Position numbers and translations under genes: made by a program. The notes under the pieces were generated by a model. The model made no database searches and was not told the DNA's origin. It saw only the letters and a list, made by a program, of their open reading frames with translations. From WYZ-LMO2 sp038731605 (GTDB lineage Archaea; Halobacteriota; Archaeoglobi; Archaeoglobales; Archaeoglobaceae), in contig JAVYQP010000004.1 of assembly GCA_038731605.1 (NCBI GenBank), positions 36,757 through 100,756 on the forward strand: DNA of 64,000 nt. The letters are read 5' to 3'. Position 1 is the stretch's first letter; the number at the start of each line of letters is the position of its first letter. This document shows positions 1 through 7,803 of the stretch, piece after piece.

Positions 1-108
1 GAGAGTTTGGGTATAGAGATAGCTTTGGCTTTATCCGCCTTCCCAGGGTTTGGTGCTTTGGGTGTCGTATTTTGCTTCATGGTGCCTATGCTGAGCCTAT
101 TTTTATAA
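1..108 (+). CDS. C-terminal end of a membrane protein (partial)
   Basis: An open frame runs from the first base to a TAA at 106-108 and gives 35 residues. The tail is strongly hydrophobic and rich in Leu, Val, Phe and Gly, like a last transmembrane helix. The start lies outside the window, so family and function cannot be named. A stretch of about 175 bases without a gene follows before the next start. Confidence 0.4.
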   Translation, partial: ESLGIEIALALSAFPGFGALGVVFCFMVPMLSLFL

Positions 109-284
109 ATACGTTAGAAAAGAAACACAAGAATTCGAGGGAACAGAAAAAAGAAATATGGTAGCCTTGGTATTAAGAAGAGCGGGAACAACAGGCGAGA
201 GGGTTCGAAAAAAGATTTTACTGCAAACCTTATTTAGGGTTTTGAGGAAAGATAAATTTTAAATGCAAACGGAGAATTGCCTGC

Positions 285-644
285 ATGAAAGTTTTGCTCA
301 CACTCCTTGCCATCGGAGCGCTCGATTCCGCCTATCTCCTCTACACGAACTACCTTCTATACACTTTGCCGTATTGCCCCATAGACGTTTGTCTTCCTCC
401 TGCAGAACTCGTCGTTCCGAGTTACGTTTTCGCAGTTCTCGGGCTTCTGTGGTTCCTTGCAGGTGTTGTGCTGACTTTCATAAAAAAGAGAGCTATTTTG
501 AGAATCTGGCAGTTCTTAGGCGTTGTTGGTGCGATATCTCTTTTCAGCTACTCCTTGGCGATCCAATACTACTGCGTATACTGCTACTTAGCCCAGGGTC
601 TTGCGGTTGCTTCAGTCGTTCTATCTTGGAAATCGCTTAAATAA
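285..644 (+). CDS. VKOR-family thiol oxidoreductase-like membrane protein
   Basis: The protein has 119 residues and about four hydrophobic segments. It carries a CxxC pair at residues 97-100 (CVYC) near the start of the last helix, and a second cysteine pair at residues 31 and 36 in the first loop. This arrangement is typical of vitamin K epoxide reductase family proteins, which pass electrons between quinone and extracytoplasmic thiol proteins to form disulfides. It is slightly short for the family. A GGAG about ten bases upstream of the ATG supports this start over an overlapping ORF that begins at 263 in another frame. No thioredoxin-like partner is adjacent. The family call is by motif and topology; the substrate is unknown. 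Confidence 0.7.
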   Translation: MKVLLTLLAIGALDSAYLLYTNYLLYTLPYCPIDVCLPPAELVVPSYVFAVLGLLWFLAGVVLTFIKKRAILRIWQFLGVVGAISLFSYSLAIQYYCVYCYLAQGLAVASVVLSWKSLK

Positions 645-661
645 TTGAGCAGAGTTTTGCC

Positions 662-1123
662 ATGCAGATCGGAGTCGTCGGCTCTGGAAGTTGCGACGAA
701 GAGCTCTATGCCATCGCCTTTAGGGTTGGACAGCTCATCGCAGAGAAGGGGCACGTGCTCATAAACGGCGGTCTTGGTGGTGTGATGGAAGCGAGTGCAA
801 AGGGTGCGAAGAGCAAGAACGGAATCACAGTCGGGATTCTACCGAGAAAAACGAAGGATGCGAACCCCTACATCGACATAAAGGTTGCTACCGACATGGG
901 GCATGCGAGGAACATCGTAATCGTCCACTCTTCGGATGCGATAATCTCAGTTGGTGGCGAATACGGAACAATCTCAGAGATTGCGATTGCCTTAAAAGAG
1001 GGAAAGCCTGTTGCATCGATAAAGCCAAAGGTTGTAATAGATGGAATGCGGATTTTCCAAACTCCCGAAGAAGCGGTTGAATTCGTGATCAAGGCGGTAA
1101 AAAATCAAACTAATTCGAAGTGA
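662..1123 (+). CDS. TIGR00725-like SLOG/LOG-fold protein
   Basis: The 153-residue protein begins with a short Rossmann-like strand and a GSGS turn. It has NGGLGGVMEA around residues 35-44 and VGGEYGTISE around 97-106, the two glycine-rich signatures of the LOG/'lysine decarboxylase' (SLOG) superfamily. Relatives include nucleoside-monophosphate phosphoribohydrolases and nucleotide-binding sensors. The length fits the small TIGR00725 group. It is convergent with the ASCH gene and overlaps its end by about 19 bases. The substrate cannot be deduced. Confidence 0.75.
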   Translation: MQIGVVGSGSCDEELYAIAFRVGQLIAEKGHVLINGGLGGVMEASAKGAKSKNGITVGILPRKTKDANPYIDIKVATDMGHARNIVIVHSSDAIISVGGEYGTISEIAIALKEGKPVASIKPKVVIDGMRIFQTPEEAVEFVIKAVKNQTNSK

Positions 1124-1416
1124 ACTATTGTTACGAACTCCGAATCGCTGATCTCGCCGTAAATTTTTTTCAAAGCCCTTATCAGCTCTTCTTTCCCCGC
1201 AAATCCGTCTGCAATCGCATCTTCGTCGCTTAGTTCCGAGACCCGCTTAACCACGACTTTTTTAACTTTAGCCATTGCGAATGGTTTGCTGTCGACGGTA
1301 AGCTCCACAATTTTTCCCACTGGATAGCTCCGGATGCCTCTCCTTATCGTCGTTTTCTTTGCTCCGCTCAGTATCGTTGGCACGAATTCTATATCGAAGT
1401 TTATGCGCTCCATCAC
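1105..1416 (-). CDS. ASCH domain protein
   Basis: This 103-residue protein matches the ASCH fold pattern. An N-terminal strand is followed by a TTIRRG motif (about residues 22-27), a PVGKIVEL segment, and a C-terminal strand-rich half with GF and VHFELV. ASCH domains are PUA-like and are thought to bind RNA; some act on modified nucleosides. The ATG overlaps the stop of the ferritin-encapsulin gene by 4 bases (ATGA), so the two are probably translated together. The biochemical role is unknown. Confidence 0.75.
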   Translation of the reverse strand: MMERINFDIEFVPTILSGAKKTTIRRGIRSYPVGKIVELTVDSKPFAMAKVKKVVVKRVSELSDEDAIADGFAGKEELIRALKKIYGEISDSEFVTIVHFELV

Positions 1417-2423
1417 TCGAGAACTACGACTGCGTTCGGATTCTTCAACCTTAGGTCTATCGCCTCCATTGCGATGAAGGCAATTTTATCTCCCTCTGGA
1501 CCCAGCTCTTTGATTTCGAGATCTTGCCCAACCACGATGTCCGCACAGCTCGGCGTGTTCGCAAAAACCACGACTTTCTCCTCGATTACTGGTGTTACGA
1601 TTATCCCGCCGGTGAACACTTCCTTCAGAATTTCGACGACCATTTTTCCTCCTTTCTCGTGAACCTTCAGCAGTTTTGAGAATCTCTCTGGGCTCAGAAT
1701 TACCGCATAAGGTCCCGCAGATGCTTTCGCTACTTCTCTCATCGCCTTCAAGAGTTCCTCGATGCACTCATCGCTTTTTTCCCAATCGCCAAGCTTCATC
1801 TTCTTCCCAGCCATGAAACCATTGATTATCTGTCTCTCCTCTGCCCTAACAAGCATCTCTCCCGCTCTAACTGCGATCGAGGGGTCGAAGCTACCATCGC
1901 TCAGCTCTCTAAGCCCTACAAGGAACTTCTGCGTTATCAGCGGAATTGCCTTGAACTCCTGGCGAACGACCTTCACTTCGCCATCGCCCTCGATTACGTC
2001 GACTCTGTAAGACTGTGCAGAAACCTTTGTCTTTGGTATCAGATTCATCAGTTTTCTGCATCTCGCAACCCCTTCCATGAAGGCACTGCTTAGGACTGCG
2101 AGATAGCCCTGTGCACCGCCATCGAGCGCAGTTTTTATGCCAGTCTTTTCCTCCACTTCTTTAAAACCGCCTTTCAACTCACTCACCTGCTCAGCGTCGA
2201 GGTTGAGCAAAAGAGCGGTGAACTCGCCAACGTGCGCTTTTTCTTCCCTTGCAACATCGAGGAATATCTTCTTGCAGTTCTCGTCTGGGCTAAATCTCGC
2301 CATCTGCTCGTATAAACTGATTGCATCGAGCTCAGCCGAGATTGCAAGGCGCAAAGCCTCCATAAGCTCTTCTCTACTGTATGGCTTGTCTCTAACAACC
2401 AACGTCGGATTAATCGATAGCAT
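1413..2423 (-). CDS. Encapsulin shell protein with fused ferritin-like domain
   Basis: Residues about 15-75 form a short two-helix ferritin-like segment with E31 and an E61-x-x-H64 metal motif, as in encapsulated ferritins. After a Glu/Lys-rich linker, residues about 108-336 resemble the HK97-fold encapsulin (bacteriocin, 'linocin') family, with an AVLSSAFMEGVARCRKLM helix and a C-terminal PSCADIVVGQDL segment. The 336-residue length is close to the ferritin-encapsulin fusion known to form virus-like particles in Pyrococcus furiosus. Self-assembled shells with built-in ferroxidase subunits would store iron or protect against oxidation. A TATA-like TTATTTATAA at about 2440-2449 lies some 20 bases before the start, suggesting a leaderless message. 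An ASCH protein is encoded immediately downstream with a 4-base overlap. Confidence 0.88.
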   Translation of the reverse strand: MLSINPTLVVRDKPYSREELMEALRLAISAELDAISLYEQMARFSPDENCKKIFLDVAREEKAHVGEFTALLLNLDAEQVSELKGGFKEVEEKTGIKTALDGGAQGYLAVLSSAFMEGVARCRKLMNLIPKTKVSAQSYRVDVIEGDGEVKVVRQEFKAIPLITQKFLVGLRELSDGSFDPSIAVRAGEMLVRAEERQIINGFMAGKKMKLGDWEKSDECIEELLKAMREVAKASAGPYAVILSPERFSKLLKVHEKGGKMVVEILKEVFTGGIIVTPVIEEKVVVFANTPSCADIVVGQDLEIKELGPEGDKIAFIAMEAIDLRLKNPNAVVVLE

Positions 2424-2472
2424 AACAATCGCTTGATCGCTTATTTATAAAACTTTCCGGGGATTGCGCAAA

Positions 2473-3417
2473 TCAAAACTCTTTCCAGAGTTCGTTCAAC
2501 TTCCAGAGAACTTCCTTTGCGATTTCTATTTCCCTCAAATCAACCTTTTCACGTGTCGTGTGACAATCTCTAAGCTCCCCCGGTCCCCAGACGACGACGT
2601 CGAACTTCTTTGCAAGGTTGCACGCATCGGTCCAAGAGGGCATCACCGTAAACTCTGGCTCGAGTCCAGCGTTGCGGATCGCTTTTGCAAGGATCTCCGC
2701 AACTCTTCCACTGTAGAATCCATCCACCGCTTCAAGTATCGTGATTTCGGCGTCGATTTTTCTCAGCTCTTCCATCGCCAACGAGAGCTGATTTGGCTCG
2801 AGTATGAAATCAAATCTGGCTGTGCAGTGCTCTGGAATAACGTATTCATAGCTCCCGCCATTGATTCGAAGAACACTGACCCTGAACTTCTTTGAAAGCT
2901 GAAGGTATGCGTTTATCGCTTTTTCAATCGCATTGGTTCCGTGCTCGGGCATAGAAGCGTGACAAGGATAGCCTTTGAACGTCAGATCTGCCTCGATGCA
3001 ACCAAAATGCTTCGACGCAACCCTCAAATTCGTCGGCTCCATCACAACTGCGTATTTACCATTCCAGTAACCCAAAAATTCCCTTGAACCTTTTCCTGTC
3101 TCTTCCTCTTCGCAAAAGAAGGCCATCGCATAATCAACGCCCTTCTCCGCAACCTCAAGCATCGCACTCAAACTCGCTTTTGCGTCCGCAACCCCTGTGC
3201 CGTAGGCGAAGCTGTTCTCTATTCTGAACTCCGCCTTGATCGGAACCGTGTCTAAATGAGTCGCAACTAAGAACTCGCTTTTTTTGTTCACCAAGAGAAA
3301 ATATTCGCCCTCGAAAACCTCGTAGCCACGCTCCTCTAAGAAGCTTCGGACAAACTCCTTTATCTCCTTCTCTTTCCCGCTCGGGGAAGGGATTTCCATG
3401 AGTTTCTTGAGGAGCAC
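2473..3417 (-). CDS. M20-family metallopeptidase / deacylase
   Basis: The 314-residue protein starts with LMEIPSPSGKEKEI, has HLDT at residues 54-57 and GVADAKAS near residue 76, and EEEETGKGS near 107. These are the zinc-binding and catalytic motifs of the M20 peptidase/ArgE/DapE/CPG2 family. The dimerisation 'lid' region is present but the protein is shorter than the usual 350-400 residues. A GPG-x-x-x-x-CHT motif near residue 278 supplies the last metal ligand. Possible substrates are acetylated or acylated amino acids, or a lysine-pathway intermediate; nothing adjacent decides between them. Confidence 0.8.
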   Translation of the reverse strand: MLLKKLMEIPSPSGKEKEIKEFVRSFLEERGYEVFEGEYFLLVNKKSEFLVATHLDTVPIKAEFRIENSFAYGTGVADAKASLSAMLEVAEKGVDYAMAFFCEEEETGKGSREFLGYWNGKYAVVMEPTNLRVASKHFGCIEADLTFKGYPCHASMPEHGTNAIEKAINAYLQLSKKFRVSVLRINGGSYEYVIPEHCTARFDFILEPNQLSLAMEELRKIDAEITILEAVDGFYSGRVAEILAKAIRNAGLEPEFTVMPSWTDACNLAKKFDVVVWGPGELRDCHTTREKVDLREIEIAKEVLWKLNELWKEF

Positions 3418-3456
3418 TTCAAAGGGTTTAAAAGCAGGAATTTAAATTTTCCGTCT

Positions 3457-3918
3457 GTGATAAGGAGGGTTCGAGAGAGTGATGCGGGTGCTTTCGTTGA
3501 AAGTTACGTTCTCAGCTACAAGGGGCTTGAGGATTACGCATACAAAACAAGAAGAGAGGTGAAGAATTACTTCAAATGGCTGTTAAAAAGGGATGCTGAG
3601 GGATTCATGGTTGCAGAAGAAGGAGGAAAAGTTCTCGGATTCGTAGCGTGCGATACAAACTGGTTTAGCTTGTTCGAGCTGAAAAAAGTTGGAGAAGTTC
3701 ACGAGATCTTTGTAATTCCTGAGTTCAGAATGAAAGGCGTTGGCTCAAAACTGCTCAACTCTGCGATCGACTACGCAATACAAAAGGAGAGAGACGTCAT
3801 GGAGCTTTGGGTTGGGGAGAGAAACGATGTTGCAAAGGTTTTCTACGAAAAGAACGGGTTTAAAACTGCGGGAAAAGTTGGAAAATGGGTGAGAATGGTC
3901 AAAGAACTCGACGTATAG
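3457..3918 (+). CDS. GNAT-family N-acetyltransferase
   Basis: The ORF begins with GTG at 3457 and encodes 153 residues. It contains the central V-H-E-I-F-V-I-P strand followed by RMKGVGSKLL (about residues 92-101), the acetyl-CoA pyrophosphate-binding motif A of GNAT enzymes, and a C-terminal NxxAxxFYEKNGF motif B. The substrate is not predictable. A TTTAAATTTT stretch just upstream of the GTG could be its TATA element. Confidence 0.8.
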   Translation: MIRRVRESDAGAFVESYVLSYKGLEDYAYKTRREVKNYFKWLLKRDAEGFMVAEEGGKVLGFVACDTNWFSLFELKKVGEVHEIFVIPEFRMKGVGSKLLNSAIDYAIQKERDVMELWVGERNDVAKVFYEKNGFKTAGKVGKWVRMVKELDV

Positions 3919-4034
3919 TAACTCGCTAATAGGTATATGTATTTATTAGAAGATATAAGTATAACACGTATACAACCGAAAGATTTATACGCCCTACATT
4001 GGCAAGAGCTACGGCTGGAAAAAGAGGTGGTAAA

Positions 4035-5639
4035 ATGGAACGTGTGCAAAGAAATTCGTCGTATTTAAACGCAATGTCCACGACCGGAACGAGAACGAGA
4101 GTCAGAGACGTGAACCCACAGAGTGGAATGTGCCCAATCTGCGTCAGCGATTGCCCATTTATCTGCGAGATCGCCCTCTCAGCGTTTAGAGCGAACGAGG
4201 CTTTGTATCCGGAGACAAAGTATTTCGGAGAGAGCACAGCTTCCTCTTTGAAGGACTACGGCTTGGATTGGTCGCACTTCAACTTACTTGCAAGACTTAA
4301 GGGTGCAGAGGGTATCGAAGCCGACCCCGACGTTGCGATTTTCCCGAACGTGAGCGTTGAGTCGAAGATTGGAAAAACAAAGGTCAAGTTCCCACTTGCA
4401 ATGGGTGCCTTTGGTTCAACTGACGTAGCCAGAAAATACTGGGACGGAATTGCCATAGGGGCTGCGCTTTCTGGTTGCATCCTCATAATCGGTGAGAACG
4501 TTTGCGGAGTTGATCCAAACTCGGAGTTCAAGAACGGAAAAGTCGTAAGATCGCCAGAGATGGAAAGGAGAGTTAAGAGGTTCAGGGAGTACTGGGATGG
4601 AAAGTATGGTGATATAGTGGTTCAAGTGAACGTTGAAGACACTCGCTTTGGCGTTTATGAATACGCTGTCTCGAAGCTTGAAGTCGATACCATAGAGATA
4701 AAGTGGGGACAGGGAGCGAAGGCGATCGGTGGAGAGATAAGAGTCCGAGACCTACAGAGGGCAATTGAGCTGAAGAAGAGGGGCTACGTAGTTCTTCCGG
4801 ATCCCGAGGACCCAGCGGTTCAGCAGGCTTTCAAGGATGGTGTGATCGATGGCTTCGAAAGGCATAGCAGAGTTGGAATGCCAACGGAGAAGAATCTCGA
4901 AGAACTCGTCGAGGAAATCCGTGATTTGGGAGCAAAGAGCGTTACGATAAAAACCGGAGCCTACAGACCTGCGGAAGTTGCGTGGCAGATGAAGGTTGCG
5001 AGCGAGGCTGAAGTTGACTACATAACCTTCGATGGCGCTGGCGGTGGAACGGGAATGAGCCCAGTGCCGATGATGAATGAAATGGGGATTCCAACCGTTT
5101 ACCTTGAGGCGCTCGTGCTCAAGGCTGCGAGGATTCTCAAGGAGAAGGGTAGATACGTTCCAGACATAAGCATAGCAGGTGGCTTTATCAGCGAAACACA
5201 GATACTCAAAGCAATAGCAATGAGCAACTTTGGCGATGGACCACTTGTGAAGACTGTGACGACTGGAAGATCTCCGTTGACCGCAGTGATGAAGTCGGAA
5301 TACTTCATAAAGCTCGCCAAGGAAGGAAAGCTCCCGAAGAGCTTCACCGAAGCCTATGGAGACAAACCAGAGAGGTTCTTTGCACTCGCAGGTGAGTTCA
5401 AGGCTAAGTTCGGAGATAAGATTGGCACCGAGATTCCATGGAGTGCGGTCGGGCTTTACAGCTACGTTTACAGAATGAGCATAGGCTTGAAGCAACTCCT
5501 CGCTGGTATGCGAAAGTTCAGACTCGAACTTGCAGATCGCAACGATCTCGCAGCTTTGTCACCATTGGCAAGCGAAGTGACTGGAATCCCAATGATGCAC
5601 AAGGTTGACGAGAGACTCTTTGAGAGTATTCTGAGCTAA
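4035..5639 (+). CDS. FMN-binding glutamate synthase-like protein (GltB central domain type)
   Basis: The protein matches the FMN-dependent synthase domain of glutamate synthase, including the GAGGGTG motif (DGAGGGTGMSP) and the ISIAGGFIS phosphate-binding strand. Near its N terminus it carries a cysteine cluster C-x2-C-x3-C-x3-C (GMCPICVSDCPFIC) that could bind an Fe-S cluster. Archaea keep this domain without the bacterial amidotransferase part, so it likely makes glutamate from 2-oxoglutarate with ammonia or a separate glutaminase, or does a related reaction. The frame is open from a TTG at 3999, but ATG 4035 follows GAGGTGG (4024-4030) and lies the right distance after a TTTATAC box at about 3984, so I use 4035 (534 residues). 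Confidence 0.85.
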   Translation: MERVQRNSSYLNAMSTTGTRTRVRDVNPQSGMCPICVSDCPFICEIALSAFRANEALYPETKYFGESTASSLKDYGLDWSHFNLLARLKGAEGIEADPDVAIFPNVSVESKIGKTKVKFPLAMGAFGSTDVARKYWDGIAIGAALSGCILIIGENVCGVDPNSEFKNGKVVRSPEMERRVKRFREYWDGKYGDIVVQVNVEDTRFGVYEYAVSKLEVDTIEIKWGQGAKAIGGEIRVRDLQRAIELKKRGYVVLPDPEDPAVQQAFKDGVIDGFERHSRVGMPTEKNLEELVEEIRDLGAKSVTIKTGAYRPAEVAWQMKVASEAEVDYITFDGAGGGTGMSPVPMMNEMGIPTVYLEALVLKAARILKEKGRYVPDISIAGGFISETQILKAIAMSNFGDGPLVKTVTTGRSPLTAVMKSEYFIKLAKEGKLPKSFTEAYGDKPERFFALAGEFKAKFGDKIGTEIPWSAVGLYSYVYRMSIGLKQLLAGMRKFRLELADRNDLAALSPLASEVTGIPMMHKVDERLFESILS

Positions 5640-5697
5640 AACCAAAATTTTTATTTTTTCCCTACTAATTTGATTCTGGAAGATTAGAAGGGTTAGA

Positions 5698-7242
5698 ATG
5701 AAATACGACGCGGTGCTTGTTCTGGACTTCGGAGGACAATACTGCCACCTCATAGGCAGACGAATAAGAGAGCAAGGGGTATACTCCGAGATCGTTCCCC
5801 ACGACATAACCGTAGAAGAGATCAGAGCTCTGAACGAGAAGTTCAACGTCAAAGGTCTTATCTTGTCGGGCGGACCAGCGAGTGTTTTCGAAGAGAACGC
5901 CCCAAAAATCGATACGAGAATCCTCGATCTCGGGTTACCAGTGTTGGGCTTGTGCTATGGACACCAGCTCATAGCTCACTTGGCAAAGGGAAAAGTTGGG
6001 TCTGCGAACGTAAGGGAATACGGTGTCGCATACGCAATCATCGAAAAGCCTGTTGGGGTTCTAAAGGGCTTAAATAGAACGGAGAAGGTTTGGATGAGCC
6101 ACAGCGATGTCGTGTTCTCACTTCCTCCCGAATTCGAGGTTTTAGCGCACACCGAAAACTGCCCAGTCGCTGCATTTAGGCATAAGGAAAAACCGATTTA
6201 CGGCTTGCAGTGGCATCCCGAAGTGGTTCACACAGAAAAAGGCACACAGATGCTCCGAAACTTCCTCTTCGAAGTATGCGGTTGCGAAGCCAACTGGAAG
6301 ATGGAGGACGTGATCGAGCGAATGGTCGAAGAGGTTAAGGCAGAGGTTGGTGAGGGTAAGGCAATAATAGCCCTGAGCGGGGGCATAGACTCGAGCGTTG
6401 CTACAGTGATCGCTGCAAAAGCCATAGGAGACAGGCTCACAGCGGTTTTTGTTGACCACGGTTTCATGAGAGAGGGCGAGCCGGAGTTCGTGAAGAACAC
6501 TTTCCAACGATTCAAGATAAATCTCGTAGTTGTGAACGCTCGGGAGAGATTTCTAAAAAGGCTCAGAGGCGTGGTTGATCCGGAGATGAAGCGGAAGATC
6601 ATAGGCGAAGAGTTCGTCCGAGTTTTTGAAGAAGAAGCGGAAAAGGCGGGTGCGGAGTATTTAATCCAGGGAACGATATACCCGGATAGAATAGAGTCGG
6701 GGATTAGGAAGTTCTCGGATAAGATAAAGACCCACCACAACGTCGCAGGGATTCCGACACGTATCAAGTTTAAGAAGATCGTCGAACCCTTGCGAGACCT
6801 CTATAAGGACGAGGTTAGGAAGATCGCAAAACTGCTCGGACTGCCAGATGAGATCGTTTTTAGACAGCCTTTCCCAGGTCCGGGGCTGGCGGTGAGGGTA
6901 ATTGGGGAATTAACCGAGGAGAAAGTCGAGATCGTGAGAAAAGCAGACAAAATCGTGCGAGAAGAGATTGAAAAAAGTGGCTTGAAAGACAAGCTTTGGC
7001 AGTATTTTGCAGTGTTAACAGACACGAAGACAACTGGAGTCAAAGGCGACGCCAGAGCCTACGGGTACGTCGTCGCAGTTAGAATCGTGGAGAGCAAGGA
7101 AGCGATGACTGCGAGTTTTGCAAAAATCCCATACGAAGTTCTGGAAAAGATCTCTACAAGGATTACCAACGAAATCCCAGAGGTCGTGAGAGTTGTCTAC
7201 GACATAACGCACAAACCGCCTGCAACGATAGAGTGGGAGTGA
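5698..7242 (+). CDS. guaA: GMP synthase (glutamine-hydrolysing), single chain
   Basis: The 514-residue protein joins an N-terminal class I amidotransferase and a C-terminal ATP-pyrophosphatase/dimerisation half. The glutaminase triad is Cys86 (GLCYGHQ), His173 and Glu175 (QWHPEV). The PP-loop SGGIDS is at 227-232, and the GMP synthase C-terminal domain ends in the expected TxKPPxTIEWE. It converts XMP to GMP, the last step of guanine nucleotide synthesis. Many archaea split this enzyme into two subunits, so the fused form is worth noting. It lies 58 bases after the glutamate synthase-like gene on the same strand, which may link glutamine metabolism and purine synthesis. Confidence 0.95.
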   Translation: MKYDAVLVLDFGGQYCHLIGRRIREQGVYSEIVPHDITVEEIRALNEKFNVKGLILSGGPASVFEENAPKIDTRILDLGLPVLGLCYGHQLIAHLAKGKVGSANVREYGVAYAIIEKPVGVLKGLNRTEKVWMSHSDVVFSLPPEFEVLAHTENCPVAAFRHKEKPIYGLQWHPEVVHTEKGTQMLRNFLFEVCGCEANWKMEDVIERMVEEVKAEVGEGKAIIALSGGIDSSVATVIAAKAIGDRLTAVFVDHGFMREGEPEFVKNTFQRFKINLVVVNARERFLKRLRGVVDPEMKRKIIGEEFVRVFEEEAEKAGAEYLIQGTIYPDRIESGIRKFSDKIKTHHNVAGIPTRIKFKKIVEPLRDLYKDEVRKIAKLLGLPDEIVFRQPFPGPGLAVRVIGELTEEKVEIVRKADKIVREEIEKSGLKDKLWQYFAVLTDTKTTGVKGDARAYGYVVAVRIVESKEAMTASFAKIPYEVLEKISTRITNEIPEVVRVVYDITHKPPATIEWE

Positions 7243-7270
7243 AAAGAATAATCGGAGCAAAAAATAAAAA

Positions 7271-7792
7271 TTACTCGACTTTTATCTTCTTTCCAGCTCC
7301 AGCCTTCTTTGCCAGCGTAACTTCAAGGACTCCGTTGTTGTATCTCGCCTTCGCAGAGTCTGGGTCGACTTCTGCTGGTAGGTTCACGATCTCGTGATAC
7401 TTCCTGTTCTCTCCCTCGGCTCTGATCTCAAGGGATCTTTCGGTGGCTTTGAGCTCGATGTCCTCCTTCCTCACCCCGGGCATCTCTGCGATGACTTGAA
7501 CTTCGTTGTCAGTCTCGATCACGTCGACGAGTGGCTTTCTCTCTTCGATTCCAGTTTCCTTGATCAAAGGCTTAGTTCCGAACTCTCTGATCTCTGGCTT
7601 TCCATCGGGACCGATTCTTATCGAGAACCCACGAACTATCGGCTTGAACTCGCCCATTTCTCCGAACCTGAATGCTCTTTCGATGTCCCTCATCATTCTC
7701 CTAAAGATCTCGTCGAACTCTGCGAACGGATCCCAGTCCCAGAAATCCTCCTCGTCCTCCTCCCTATCCTTCCTTCTCCTCCTCCAAACCAT
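7271..7792 (-). CDS. Small heat shock protein (Hsp20/alpha-crystallin)
   Basis: The 173-residue protein has a charged N-terminal arm (WRRRRKDREEDEEDFWDWDPF) and a C-terminal alpha-crystallin domain from about residue 85. The domain contains PLVDVIET, AEMPGV and the conserved GVLEVTL strand. Such proteins form oligomers that hold unfolding proteins in solution. It is the last gene of the regulator-cdc48-hsp20 operon, 11 bases after the cdc48 stop, with GAGGTGATG as ribosome-binding site. The gene order matches the heat-shock operon described for Archaeoglobus fulgidus (AF1298-AF1297-AF1296). Confidence 0.93.
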   Translation of the reverse strand: MVWRRRRKDREEDEEDFWDWDPFAEFDEIFRRMMRDIERAFRFGEMGEFKPIVRGFSIRIGPDGKPEIREFGTKPLIKETGIEERKPLVDVIETDNEVQVIAEMPGVRKEDIELKATERSLEIRAEGENRKYHEIVNLPAEVDPDSAKARYNNGVLEVTLAKKAGAGKKIKVE

Positions 7793-7803
7793 ACACCATC
7801 ACC

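Noticed and set aside
4752..5495. Minus-strand ORF of 247 codons opposite the glutamate synthase-like gene
   Set aside because: It lies entirely inside a well-supported gene and has no promoter or motif of its own.
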